Shown here piece by piece: positions 22,727-37,211 of a DNA stretch of 64,000 nt. Positions within the stretch are counted from its first letter, which is position 1. The number at the start of each line of letters is the position of its first letter. The notes under the pieces are model-generated. The model ran no database searches and was not told the DNA's origin. It saw only the letters and a program-made list of their open reading frames with translations. This stretch comes from Persicaria tinctoria (taxonomy: Eukaryota > Streptophyta > Magnoliopsida > Caryophyllales > Polygonaceae): positions 9,096,001-9,160,000 of the forward strand of contig JBANSL010000002.1 of the NCBI GenBank assembly GCA_037127255.1, written 5' to 3'. A program made the position numbers and the translations under genes.

Positions 22727-23384
22727 AATGGACGAAAATAATACCAAGTATCAACTTTTGGCCAAAAATAATACGAACTTTGAAATTGACCGTTTCATAT
22801 ACGAACTATCGCCCTATTAATCGAAAATAATACATATGTGTATTCCGGTGAACTTTTCGACCAAATACGCCACATGGACGCCGGAAAACACACATGGCAT
22901 AAATTTTTGCCACGTCACCAAACTTGTAAGTTATATCATGGAATCGAGGGTGGGCGTCTTCAGTTTTTTTTTAAAAAAATAAAATAAAATTAAACAAATA
23001 GGCAAATAGCTACCGTACCTTTCGAAACAATGGAATCGAGGGTGGGCGTCTTCACTTTCTTCTCAATGTTATCTGCTCGTTCTCTCCTCCATTGTTTCGA
23101 AAGGTAATGTAGATATTTGCCTATTTGTTTAATTTTTCTTCTTTTTTAAAAAAAATGAAAAATAAATTTATGACATGTCATAACTTACAAGTTTGGTGAC
23201 GTGGTAAAAATTTATGCCATGTGTATTTTTCGGCATCCACGTGGCGTATTTGGTGATCATAAAGTTCACCGGAATACACATATGTATTATTTTCGGTTAA
23301 TAGGGTGATAGTTCATATATGAAACGGTCAATTTCAAAGTTCGTATTATTTTTGACCAAAAGTTGATACTTGGTATTATTTTTC
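22723..23384. mobile_element. E1: fold-back element with about 300-bp inverted arms
   Basis: The left arm (from GAAAAATGGACGAAAATAATACC onward) is matched in reverse by the right arm ending GGTATTATTTTTCC. The arms contain paired blocks such as ACACATATGTATTATTTTCG, CGTGGCGTATTTGG and CTTACAAGTTTGGTGACG. Only a short unpaired centre remains near 23040-23090, so the element would fold into one long hairpin. (TA)n flanks both ends. No ORF is present. Confidence 0.85.
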
Positions 23385-23405
23385 CTATATATATATAGAG
23401 AGAGA

Positions 23406-26133
<2,728 letters not shown>

Positions 26134-26617
26134 AGACCTGGGCAAACGTGGGCCGGCCCGCCCGACCCGTTCCGCCCGCCCGTAAAATTGGACAGACTTG
26201 GGTAGGGGAAAAGCCCATGCGGACCGCTAGGCCCGGCCTGCGTCCGCAGCGGGAATGGGATTGAGTAAGCCAATCTACCCGTTGCGGGCCGCTAGGCCCG
26301 TAACAGGTACCCGCTATTTTTTTAATATATATATTATTAAATATATATATATATATTATTAATTTAAAAAAATAAAAACATATAAAAACATTAATATATG
26401 TGTATATATATGTAATAAATAATATTATCATTCTTTTAAAAATAGGTATTTATTTTAAAAAAAATAGTACGTATTTATTTTAAAAACATAAAAAAACAAT
26501 AGATATTTCTTTTAAAAACATATAAAAACAGTAGGTATTTATTTTTTAAAAAAAACAGTAGGCTTATGTAAATAATATGTATTCATTTTATATGTAACAT
26601 ATATATATAGAGAGAGA
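26134..26617. mobile_element. Left part of a split hAT-like GCCCG-rich element
   Basis: TAGACCTGGGCAAACGTGGG is followed by GGCCCGCCCGACCCG-type repeats, ending in GGTACCCGC, then A- and TA-rich DNA with AAAACAGTAGGTATTTATTT repeats. The mirrored counterpart (GCGGGTACCCGC through GGCCGGGCT) lies at 33300-33463. AGTAGG/TAAATAATAT(G)TAT wording resumes at 33181, so one element appears split by the insertion of E3, E4 and E5. Confidence 0.5.
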
Positions 26618-28304
26618 GGGTGGTTCATGGGTATACACCCCTTATTGAGTAAAATGAGAACACTTGTAGGCCATTGATTTGGTGAAATGAATGACTGAGA
26701 TTAATATGCAATTTTTTTTTTTTAATTGAGAAAATTGTGGGACCCACGTTTTTTTCTAGCCCACTTGCTGAATTGAGAGCGTGTGTGATGCACTCTCTTG
26801 GAATTATTCGATGGTATATCTGGATTATTCGATGGTATATGTAGATTATTCGATTGTATGGACAAATTATGCAAAGGTATCGACGGATTATGCGATGGTA
26901 TCTGGATTTTTCTTTTGTTAACCTTTACAAATGGTTGATTATTCACTCGTTTTTTAATGATTAATGATTATTCGGTGGTATATGAATAATTATTCGCTCG
27001 TATCGACAGATTATGCGATGTCATCTGGATTTTTTTGGTAGCCTTTAAAAACTATTCGATGATATTGCAAGATTATTCGATAATATCACATAATTATTCG
27101 ATGGTATCGATGCATTTTTCATTCATAATAAAAAAACTCATCTCATTAAGCACAAAATCGATCCATACAAATGAATAATTCGGCTTTTCCCCCGAATAAC
27201 TCTGATCGAACACTCATGCCACTCAATTTCGCAAAAATCATCCGCTAAAAATCATCCAATAATCCGATTATCAAACGAATACCCAAAGTTCAACCCTAAA
27301 AATTCTACAAACAACAAAAATCCCCAAAATCGTTCGCCAAAATCAACAAACTTACCCAAATCGACCAAGCAAACAACAATCTTTAGAACTCAGCACCGCA
27401 TCTTTGATCTCTGATCTTGCAATGGGAGTTCAATTGGAGGGCGATGTCGGCGTTGGAGGCGAGCGAGTGGGCGTGGAGATGGGGGAGGCGTTAGAGGCGA
27501 GATAGTGGGCGTGGAGATGCCGGAGATCCTGGATCAACACCCAGACCCAGCCGCCGCCACCACCTGCAGCGCCATCGCCGGCGATGTCCTGCCCAGATCC
27601 ACCCACCGGTGCACCCACGAACCCCCACCGCAGCCCTCATCCTCTCCTTCCTCTCCTCGCAACCCCTGCCGCCACTCCTTTGCTCTCCAGATCCGGCCGC
27701 TTCCGACCACCGCCGATCGCCACCTCGCCCAGATCCGGCCTCCCTAAGCAGGGCTCTCTAGATCCGGCCGCTTCCAACCACCGTCGATCGCCACCTCGCC
27801 CAGATCCGGCCTCCCTGAGCAAGATCTCCATCGTCAACGGCGGAAGGGAAGTCGGAGAGAGCTCCTCATCCTTCCTCGACGACTTCGGCGGCCATCTCCT
27901 TCAGATCCTGGGCGGCGATGGTATCGATGGTTTCTCGCTCCTTCAACAGCAACAAATCGTCGGCGATGCTTGCTTCGATGGTGTAGGTGGCTAGTGGTGG
28001 GTGGTGGTCGGAATCCGCCTTAGAGCGGCGGAGTCCCAGTCTCCCAGTCTTGGTCGGTTTTGGTTTCGCCGGCCGTCGCCTCGCACCTCCTCCTCTTTCT
28101 CTTTCCTCTTTGTAGAAAAGGGTGTGGTAGGGTTTGGATGTGGGTAATACGCGCCTATATAGAGGGTGTTTTTGTGTTTTCTTTTTTTTTCTTTTTTAAT
28201 TAATTAATATTATTGATTAATCTCATCCATCCAATTTCCCTAAATCAATGGATGAGATTTGTTCTCATTATACACAATAAGAGTGGTTCTCATATGATCT
28301 ATCC
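26618..28304. mobile_element. E3: TIR element of the TA-tract family, with GC-rich cargo
   Basis: The left end GGGTGGTTCATGGGTATAC and the reverse of the right end (GATAGATCATATGAGAACC, then ATTGTGTATAATGAGAACA) are related inverted repeats; both run into 'CCATTGATTT'. Left-subterminal DNA (26807-27115) has repeated ATTATTCGATGGTAT. The GC-rich block (about 27410-28110) is gene-like on both strands and repeats AGATCCGGCC several times. A minus-strand TATA (CTCTATATAGGC, 28153-28164) points into the cargo. (TA)n tracts flank both ends. Confidence 0.7.
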
Positions 28305-29226
28305 TATATATATATATAGGGGGAGGTTCAAGTGGAAACAACCCTTCCCATAGAAACCACCTTATGGTGGAAACTTCTAATCCTGACCGTCCAATTTCAA
28401 TCAATGACTCTTAATAAAACGGTGGCAATTTTGTAATTAAAGTGAAATCTCAACCCTTTTTTTATCATGTCTTGGCTCCTCTCTTCAGTCTTCCCTTCCC
28501 TTCCCTTCAATCACCCGACTGTTGATGCGTTCTTGGAGGCGAAGGCTAGAAGGGCGTCACCGATGAAGGAGAAGAAGGGCGCCACCATTGAAGGCGAAGA
28601 TCGAAGGGCGCCGCTGAAACCCGCCGTTGATGCGTCATCACGCCGCCTCGCTCCTCGCCCCCTCTACGTCATCACCCCGCCTCGCTCCTCGCCCCCTCTT
28701 CGCCACCATTGAAGGCAAATGGACGCCGCCTCCCGTTTACCTCGCCTCCGTCCTCAAGTATCTCGCTGCTGAGGTAATCTTCGCATTAAAATTTTGAATT
28801 TGATTCCTTTAACCTTTTACATGAAATTTGCTTTTGCCCTAAATTTCTAGGGTTTGGGTTTCCCTATGATTAATTTGATGGGTTGCAGGGTGTTTTATGC
28901 ACTATTGACTGTCTAATGGCGTTTGAATTTGGTTGAATTGCAACCAATTATAGCCTTTGTGATTTGGGTGTGCTTGACTTTACAATGTTTGGCTATTGTG
29001 ATTATCTACCATGTGATTATCTGCCTATGTGAGAAGACTGATTATTTGTCTATGTGAGAAGAATGTCAGTCTGGTATGGTTGTCTAAATTCTCAGGTTGT
29101 ACATAGAGAATAATTTTGATTTTCTAAGTTGCTATTGTTGCTATTGAGTAGTGAAATTGAGGAAGATTGTGAAGTTAAATGTGAGAAATGCAAGCTGAGA
29201 TATGGGTTTATGAATGTCTTTTTAAG

Positions 29227-29297
29227 TCTATTAGCTCAATGGAAGAGCTATGTGTTATTATGCACATCATATGGGTTCGGATCCCATATAGACTTTC
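29227..29297 (+). repeat. tRNA-like structure, copy 1 (inside E4)
   Basis: AGTCTAT pairs with ATAGACT as a perfect 7-bp acceptor. GCTC/GAGC forms a D stem with a 7-base loop, and ATGGG/CCCAT a T stem with loop TTCGGAT. The anticodon arm is abnormal: ATGTG-TTATTATG-CACAT has an 8-base loop, and the variable region is very short. It is therefore tRNA-derived but probably not a functional tRNA. Confidence 0.65.
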
Positions 29298-29813
29298 TCT
29301 ACATAATAGATCTACAACAATAATCTGAAACAGAAGCAATAATCAGAAAAAAAAGACAGCAATAATATAAAAAACAGACAGCAATAATATAAAAAAAGAG
29401 AGCTATGTGTTACTATTATTTTGTCTATTTTTTCTCAACTATCATTTTAGTTTCAAGACCTTGTTTTTTCTCAACTATCATTTTAGTTTCAAGAACTTGT
29501 TAAGTATGTTTCAGATTGTTGCTTCTATTTGTTTCTCACATTGTCAAGTATTATTGCTTCTGTTTTTCAGAGTGCTTCAGTACATTGTTTTTGTTTCAGA
29601 TTGCTTCTTTTACATGTTATCTCATATTTCAGCTACTATCATATGGCTGTGATGTTGTTTCTCAAAAAAAGAAAAAAATCATATTTCAAATGTTTGTTGT
29701 CTATCTCAGTTTTCAGATTGCTTCCTTTGCTGTCTATCTCAGTTTTCAGATTGCTTCCTTTACATTGTTTGTGTGCAATCTTTACATTGTTTGTGTTTGA
29801 TGTTGTAGAGAAA

Positions 29814-29884
29814 GTCTATATGGGATTCGAACCCATATCATGTGTATAATAACACATTGCTCTTCCATTGAGCTAATAGACTTG
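29814..29884 (-). repeat. tRNA-like structure, copy 2, inverted (inside E4)
   Basis: Read on the minus strand it matches copy 1 at about 90% and has the same acceptor, D and T stems; its T loop TTCGAAT is canonical. The anticodon arm is ATGTGT-TATTAT-ACACAT, a six-base loop. The matching extends into GACTTTCTCTACA outside the 3' end. About 515 bp separates the two copies. Confidence 0.65.
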
Positions 29885-31190
29885 CACTTCTCAAATAGCA
29901 TAATATTAATGTCAACGAAGCAACAACCTAATATATCCATTGCTTGATAAAGTGACAGACGCACTTAGCTTCATATATTCAAGTCTGATATAATATATTC
30001 ATTACTACATAAAGTGAAAGAAGCAACAACCTATACATTCAAGTGAAACATGCACTTAGCTTCACTTTTTTCAGCAGATACATTGATCATATCTTGTACC
30101 ATAGTAGCATAGCAAGTTCAATCAGTGCATCACAACATTAGACATACAGCTCCATCATTGACAGCAGTACTAATATGATCTATAGATTAGTCATAGGTCT
30201 CCAATTCAGACCAAATCTAGGGCTCCAATTCTCATTTACTAATCTGGAACTCCAACGTTTACATTGCACTTCTTAGTACTAATATGAACCTGCAGATTAG
30301 TACTACAGCTCCAATTCAGACCAAATCTAGAGCTCAAATTCACATTTTACTAATCTGGAACTCCAATTTTTACAATGCACTTCTTAGTCATACCAAATCT
30401 GGAACTCCAAGAATCGAATCAGACAAGAATCGAAAGGAAGCAGACCAAAAATTGAAATCGAGCATCGAGTAGATGTGGCGACAGCGAAAGGAAGCATACC
30501 AAAAATTCGAAATCGAATCAGACCAAAAGCAGATACCTTGACAGAAGGGGAAATCGGAGGGGAAGAATCGAAGGCGGCAACAGTGGAATTAACGGACGAG
30601 GGACCAGCGAACTCACGGGGAAACTTCCGTCCTCGTCGTCAATCAACTCAATAGATCGATGGTCCCTTGACAGATTTATTTCCTCTTCCTCACTGCCGTC
30701 CTCGTCGTCAAGCGGAAATCAGCAAACTCAAGGGGAAATCAGAGGGGAGGACTCGGAGTCGGCGACGGGAGCAATCATAGAGGAGGCATCAAGGGGAAAT
30801 CGAAGGGGAAGAGTCTGAGGCGCACCTTGACTGAGAGTCTGGGACAAGGGAGAGGAAGAGGGGCGGCTGCGGAAGAGAGCGGACGACAGGCGGCGGAAGG
30901 GAGAGGAAGACAGGCGCCGGCGCCGGCGACCAGCAAGTAGGAGGCGACGTCTGCAAGGGAGCGGCGGAGTGTGCGACCAGCAAGTAGGCGGCGTCTGTAA
31001 GGGAGAAGGGAAGGTCGGAAGGGTTGATAATTCTTCTAATGGTTAACAAAAAAAAAAACCTAAATTTCACCTAAATTACAAAATTGCCACCGCTTACCAA
31101 TGACCATTGATCAAGAAAGGAAGGGGTGAGATCAAATGTTTCCACCATAAGGTGGTTTCTATGGAAAGGGTTGTTTCCACTTGAACCTCC

Positions 31191-31195
<5 letters not shown>

Positions 31196-31255
<60 letters not shown>
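31196..31255. repeat. (TA)n microsatellite between E4 and E5
   Basis: About 29 TA units separate the right terminus of E4 from the left terminus of E5. Confidence 0.97.
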
Positions 31256-31257
<2 letters not shown>

Positions 31258-33168
31258 TTGGGTCAGGTGTTTACACCCCTTATTATGTTTTGTGTTAACA
31301 AATATATGCCATTGATTTATTAGAAATGAATGGATGAGATTAATTGAGACTTTCCCTTTTTATTTAAATAAAAAAGAGTAGGCCCCACCACTTTAATAGC
31401 CAACTTGCTGTAGAGGAAGCGCGTGCGTTGATTTTTTAGGTAGCATTTTTTTTGTGGGGATAAGGAGATTTTGCTTCCATTATGCGTTCGATGAAAATAT
31501 TCGCTAGGATAATGGTAAATATTCGCTAGGATAATAGTAATTATTCGCTAAATTGATTGTTATTATTCGTCTATAAATATGAGTTATCAATAATAGCAAA
31601 AGGGTTGGTCAATTTTTCAACTATTCGCTAGGCTGATAGTAATTATTCGTCAAGTTGACAGTAATTATTCGCTAGGTTAACAAAATATATAAATGTAATT
31701 CTTGATTTCCACCTCTAATTAACGTTTTTGGGTGGATTAACGTTGTTGTTTTTTTATGCGGTGCACTGTTTGAACTATTCGATAAGGTGATATTAAATAT
31801 TCATTATCTTATAGTTATTATTCATGTGTAAAGAGGAGTTATCGTTTAGATATTGGCAAAAGGGTTGCTCAATTTTGCAACTATTCGCTAGGTTGATAGT
31901 AATTATTCGCTAGATTGATAATAATTATTCGCTAGATAGATAGTAATTATTCACTAAATTGATAGTAATTATTCGCTAGATAGATGGTAATTATTCGCTA
32001 AATTGATAGTAATTATTCGCTAAATTGATAGTAATAACTAAATAGTAACGAATAATCTATCGCATACCATCGAATAATTTCTTATTACATTTACATACTC
32101 TTTCAATCTAGCGAATAATTACTATCAACTTAGCGAATAATTACTATCAGTCTAGCGAATAATTACTATCAATCTAGTGAATAGTTGCAGATAAAGCAAA
32201 AGGTTGGTCAATTTTACAACTATTCACTAGGATGATGGTAATTATTCACTAAATTAATCTTATTATTCGCTAGTAATTATTAATTAAGCACAAAATTGAT
32301 AAACACACAAAATTGACAAATTGAAGTTAATCGCACTACATATACAGATTAAAAACAAAATGCAATCCAAAAATTCACAAATTGCAATCCACTAAGTCAG
32401 TAAGTCAAGGCTTACTCAGATTCAAGGTAATCATCGCCAACATCAATCATCTCAATTGAAGGAGAAAGAGTACTGCGCGCACCAGCAAATCGCCACCGAA
32501 GGCCATCGCCAACATCAGTCATCGCCACCGAAGGTCATCGCCATCACCGACGAGTACTGCGCCACCACCTTTGCCTTCACCGGCCCCACCTTCGTCGTAC
32601 CTCTCCCACCCCTCCATTGAAGAAGCCCCTCGACCTCGCCGCTATCCATTGAAGAAGTCATCCTTGATCGCAAGATCTCGCCTCCGACCACTTCCTTCAA
32701 ATCATCGCCGCGGTCGCCGGACTGAGATCTCTGCCTGCCCCATGGCTTCCCTCCGCCGGCGCTCAATTGCTCACAGATCTCCTCCTCTCGGTTCAGATCT
32801 ACAACATCGAAGCCCCATGGCTTCCCTCCGCCGGCGCTCAATTGCTCACAGATCTCCTCCCTCATCGCCGCCGCCTTCGCCGGTTACGCCGGATGCCATC
32901 TTCGGCCGCCCAATTCTCTCTCTAATTTGTACGGTTGTGTGATGGGAGATTTGAGAGTGGTTAGGGTTCTTAAAAAAAAAAAAAGGATTAGGGAGTGGCT
33001 ACACGCACTGGATACGTGAGTGTGGAAAGTTTTACTGGGACCCATTTATTTTTTTATTTATAAATTAGAAAAACTAACAATTAATCTTAGCCTTCCAATT
33101 ACCCTCAATCAATGGTCCATATTTGTTAACACAAAACACAATAAGGCTTGTAAACATTTGATCCATTC
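31256..33168. mobile_element. E5: TIR element of the TA-tract family, with GC-rich cargo
   Basis: The left end GGTTGGGTCAGGTGTTTAC and the reverse of the right end (GAATGGATCAAATGTTTAC) are related inverted repeats. They share TTGTGTTTTGTGTTAACA-type sequence for roughly 90 bp. The region 31495-32290 is packed with TTATTCGCTAGATTGATAG-type repeats in both orientations. The GC-rich block (about 32450-32940) contains an in-frame 75-bp duplication (starts near 32738 and 32813). It shares about 170 bp (31736-31905) with E2. No known protein domain is visible. Confidence 0.72.
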
Positions 33169-33215
33169 TATATATATATATATTAAAAATAGTAGGTAGT
33201 ATATAAATAATATAT

Positions 33216-33250
<35 letters not shown>

Positions 33251-33463
33251 TAAAATTGATTATAATAGGCTTAGTATAATCTTAATAAGAAAAATTAATT
33301 AGGTTTGCGGGTACCCGCGTCCGCATTTGCGGACGGGCTTGGACACGACTTCCAACCCGTTAAGCGGGCTTAGCCCGGCCCACGCCCGCAACAACGGGAC
33401 AAAATCTTGAGTAAAGCCCGGCCCAAGCCCGGCCCGGGTCACGGGCCGGGCTTGGGCCGGGCT
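33169..33463. mobile_element. Right part of the split hAT-like GCCCG-rich element
   Basis: AAAAATAGTAGGTAGTATAT and (TA)n sequence resemble the end of the left part. GCGGGTACCCGC and then GCCCGGCCCAAGCCC repeats mirror the left terminus at 26134. The outermost bases corresponding to TAGACCTGGGCAAACG are not found, perhaps removed by the adjacent GAGCTCG element. Confidence 0.45.
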
Positions 33464-33946
33464 GTTACTTGAGCCAAGTAGTTCGAGCTCGGCTCGGGCT
33501 CGACTCGAAAAAAGCTCGACTCGGGCTCGCTCGAATTAAATATGAGCCAAGCTTGAGCAGAATTATGAGTTCGAGCTCGGCTCGAGTAGCTCGTATATCT
33601 CATTTTATTGGTGAAATTACAGTTCTCCCCTATGTTTTATTTAACCCCATGTAAATAAGTTTTATTTAACCCCTTCTAAATAGGGCGTATATCTCGTTTC
33701 GTAGGTGAAATTACAGTTCTGTCCCTAGGTTTTATTTAACTTCTTTTTCTAAAGAGTCTGTCAGTGGTTTTGCCTTTTGGACTCCATTCACTTTGAATCA
33801 CATATCTACATTTTGTGAGTAGTTCGAGCTCGACTCGGCTCGACTCGAGAAAATGAGGCTCGAGTTCGAGCTCGGCTCGTTTGTAAACGAGCCGAGCTTG
33901 AACACCCACTACTCGAGCTCGTTAGCTCGTATATCAGCCCTAGTCT
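33456..33946. mobile_element. MITE with GAGCTCG-rich inverted ends
   Basis: GGGCTGTTACTTGAGC followed by repeated GAGCTCGGCTCG is mirrored by GAGCTCGTTAGCTCG...ATCAGCCCTA at 33900-33946. The middle contains two copies of a GTGAAATTACAGTTCT segment (33611-33626, 33704-33719). It is likely hAT-type. A target duplication was not identified. Confidence 0.55.
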
Positions 33947-34239
33947 AGGCCCAACCCATGAAACCGGTGTATGATCAGGGCGGATCGTAACCGGAGCGGA
34001 TTGGAACAACCGGGATTTTGGTGGATAAAGAACATCGAATCACTCCGACGGCCCATTCCAGGATCTAAGTGGTTTCTTACGAAATTGGGCCTTCATCGAA
34101 TGGACACTCCCGGAATTATATATTTTGGGTTATACCGACTGCGGAGATATATATTTCCGAATAGAACGAAGAGTTTCTCTTTACTCGCAACATCCTCGAA
34201 TCGATTATCACCTCACATACCTTAGCAGTTCAACAATCA

Positions 34240-37211
34240 ATGGACGATTTCGGACTTCCCCATGGTTCACTCTTTCTTGGACTGGACAATTCCACCCAGT
34301 AAGTACTGTTCTTTCTCCAATCCCTAATTCCCAATTTTGCTCTTTCAAATTTTGATTACTTTTTTGTCCGTTTAACAAGTCCATTGATACTGTTCTCTCC
34401 GTGTACCTAATGCGCGTATCCTTTGATCCACCTTCTTATAGTCAGTCATACATAGTTCATGGTTCCGCAAGCTGCTTTGTATAATTCAACTTTGTTGTTT
34501 TGAAAAATCTAGGGCTAAATGGCTAATCAGCATAGAATATGATGTGTTTGAATTAATACTTTAGCGGGTAAATTCATTAAGATTGCACTGCCAAAACCAA
34601 GGAATTTGATGCTGAACTGTAGTTAATTCCTGAACCTTGATTGTTTAGGTCTTTAAAGGCCACTGTCATGGATGCCAATCTCACAATTGTGTGCACAGAA
34701 TTCATCCATTTTGACTCTGACTTGCCTCATTACAATACCAATGGCGGAGTTTATCGTGACCCTTCGATCCCTGGCCGCATTGTCTCACCCCCATTGATGT
34801 GGGTCGAAGCACTTGATCAGATGTTTCAAAGGCTGTCCAAGAAGATGGATCTGGGAAAGGTTTTTGCTGTTTCCGGAAGCTCCCAACAGCACGGTAGTGT
34901 CTATTGGAACAATGGCGGTTCAGTGTTGTTATCATCTTTAGATCCACATAAACCATTGGTGGAACAACTTGGTGGAGCTTTCTCGGTGAAGGAATCGCCG
35001 ATATGGATGGACAGTAGCTCAACTGACCAGTGCAAGAAGATTGAAGAGGCTGTTGGAGGAGGATTGGAACTTTACCGTCTAACTGGCTCCCGTGCACACG
35101 AAAGATACGCTGGTCCTCAGATTCGGAAGCTATATGAGATGCAACCTGATGTTTATGAATCTACTGAGAGAATTTCGCTCGTTAGCTCATTCATGGATTC
35201 TCTTCTTATTGGGAGGTATGCTTGTATTGACGAAACTGACGGTGCTGGAATGAATTTGATGGATATAAGGAAACGAGAATGGTCAAAACAAGCTTTAGAA
35301 GTAAGACATTTTTTTTAAGTGCTGGATGAATGTTATTGCCAAGGTACCTTTTCCAGTGTAAAGGGTACAAATTTCATGATGATCAGAAGATTCCCTTGTG
35401 AATTTTGATCCAGGCCACGGCACCAGGTTTGAAGGAAAAGCTTGGAACATTAGCTCCTGCGTATTCTGTGGCTGGATTGATCACCTCATACTTTGTGAAG
35501 AAGTTAGTCGCCTTTCCTTCTTAATACTGCTTCAATCATCTGATGTTGAACAATGACAGTAGCTGAGTGCTGTACCTGTCATCTCAGGTTCCATTTCAAC
35601 ACAAACTGCTTGGTGATTCAGTGGTCTGGGGACAATCCTAATAGTCTTGCTGGTATAAATTATGTGAGAATTGTGATCAAGATTTTTACTGGCCATGGTC
35701 TTAGTTTAATTACTGTTTATTTGGAGCTTGATAATCCAAATGCATGGGCATCTTTTAATCTTGTGAAGTGATTCCAATTGCCAGGTTTGACCCTTAATGC
35801 CTCTGGTGATCTTGCAGTTAGTCTTGGCACCAGTGATACTGTAAGTCAAAGTCAGTATGTTGATTGTTGAATAAAATTGGCATTTGCATTCATATATAGG
35901 ACCCCACACACACACACACAGGGTTGGGGAAGTCATTATGATTGAATTGTATCGATTTCCTGTAGATGACAATGCTTGTATTCTTGCACATTATCCAGGT
36001 ATTTGGCATTCTGGACGAGCCTCCGTCTTACCCAGAAGGACATGTTTTTCCCCACCCAACGGATACAAAAGGCTACATGATAATGCTGGTCTACAAGAAT
36101 GGATCTTTGACTCGTGAATGTGTGTTGGCTTCCTGTTTTTAACCATCAATCAAATGTCCTTGAGAAGAAAACAACTGATATGTTGTTCCCTTTATCATGT
36201 AGACATCCGCAATCTCTTTGCAGGGAGTTCTTGGGAGGTTTTCAACAATTACCTGGTCCAAACATCACCTTTTAATGGTTTGTGGGCATTTTTTCTTCAA
36301 ATATACCACTTGGCTTATTTGGTTTTTAATCTTCAACGTACAACCTGAACTTCCTGCTATGCAGATGGCAAGTTTGGCTTCTATTACAGGGAACATGAGA
36401 TTCTTCCTCCTCTGCCAGGTTCGGTTTATGATTCCTTGTAGTATAACGGCTGATCTTTCAATAAGATTCATGGTGTCCTGTTCGACTTGAATTGTTCAAT
36501 GGGCTATGATCGTCGTTGGCACTTGGTTTCTTTCTGTAAAGCAGCTGGATTCCACCGATACAACCTTGAAAACTTCATGGGCAATACTTGTGAAGGGTTG
36601 ACTGACCAAGAAGTAGATGAATTTGATGCTCCTAGTGAGGTACAAGACATCTAAGTCTGAAGGGAAACTATGTATTCAGATGTAAACACTCGTATGATTG
36701 GTTGAGTGTCAACATAATTCCAGGTGCGTGCTTTGATTGAGGGCCAATTTCTGTCAATGCGAGCCCATGCTGAAAGATTTGGAATGCCAATGCCACCAAG
36801 AAGGCTGATCGCTACAGGTGGAGCTTCGGCAAATGAATGCATTCTTAGCATTTTAGCTTCAGTTTTTGGATGCCCCGTCCATACTTGCCAAAGACCCGGT
36901 GAGCAGTCAAATGAAGATTTGGCCTACTTTTACAAGTTGCCTTTGTCGAAGCATTGATGCTTATACTTTCTTATGCAGACTCGGCATCGTTGGGAGCTGC
37001 ACTAAGAGCAGCTCATGGGTGGGTCTGCAATGAAAAGGGCAAGTTTGTTCCCATTGAATCCTTGTATAACAATAACTTGGATAAGACCTCTCTATGTAGC
37101 AAACCGTCTATGCACGCTGGAGATCCAACCTTGTCCCAAATATATGCGTTGATGGCGAAGAAACGGATGGAGATAGAGAGCCGCCTAGTCGAAAGGCTGG
37201 GTCGCCTATAA
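34240..37211 (+). CDS. XK2: Xylulose kinase (XK2-like), 11 exons, 557 aa
   Basis: This FGGY-family carbohydrate kinase should phosphorylate D-xylulose to xylulose 5-phosphate. In plants XK2-type enzymes are cytosolic. Exons: 34240-34298, 34649-35300, 35414-35502, 35588-35652, 35785-35840, 35999-36119, 36203-36277, 36365-36418, 36545-36639, 36724-36898, 36979-37211. They give 1674 bp, every junction is GT-AG and phase-consistent, and the length fits the about 558-aa Arabidopsis XK2. Landmarks are GLDNSTQS (14-21, start of FGGY_N), SGSSQQHGSVYW (95-106), WMDSSSTDQC, the catalytic-type WSGDNPNSLAG (D282), the nucleotide-site LGTSDT (302-307) and IATGGASANE in FGGY_C. The start ATG sits directly before the conserved N-terminal strand. 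The least certain junction is the exon 6 donor (36119), where several GT choices lie close together. No chloroplast transit peptide is seen. Its neighbour on the right is a CEPR1-like gene, as in Arabidopsis. Confidence 0.93.

Larger units (their letters stand above)
28319..31195. mobile_element. E4: 2.9-kb TIR element with internal inverted tRNA-like pair
   Basis: The left end GGGGGAGGTTCAAGTGG and the reverse of the right end are nearly identical for about 55 bp (through AAACCACCTTATGGTGG), and similarity recurs farther in (GCGGTGGCAATTTTGTAATT). The flanks are (TA)n. Both subterminal regions are GC-rich (about 28470-28740 and 30560-31020). The 81-codon frame at 28467-28712 starts with ATG and is Arg/Pro-rich with no known domain. 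An inverted pair of tRNA-like sequences lies in the AT-rich middle. No transposase is recognised. Confidence 0.85.

Noticed and set aside
27505..27994. Pro/Ser-rich frames in the GC-rich block of E3 (and 24557-24826, 32571-32942)
   Set aside because: Both strands are open because of base composition, there is no known domain, and all lie inside TIR elements; treated as cargo, not host genes.
29227..29884. Possible functional tRNA genes in E4
   Set aside because: Acceptor, D and T arms are good, but the anticodon loop is 8 or 6 bases instead of 7 and the variable region is too short; both copies lie inside a transposon.
31495..32290. CRISPR-like regularly spaced repeats (ATTATTCG units in E2, E3, E5)
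   Set aside because: Units are short, variable and without unique spacers; the genome is a plant. They are minisatellites of a DNA transposon.
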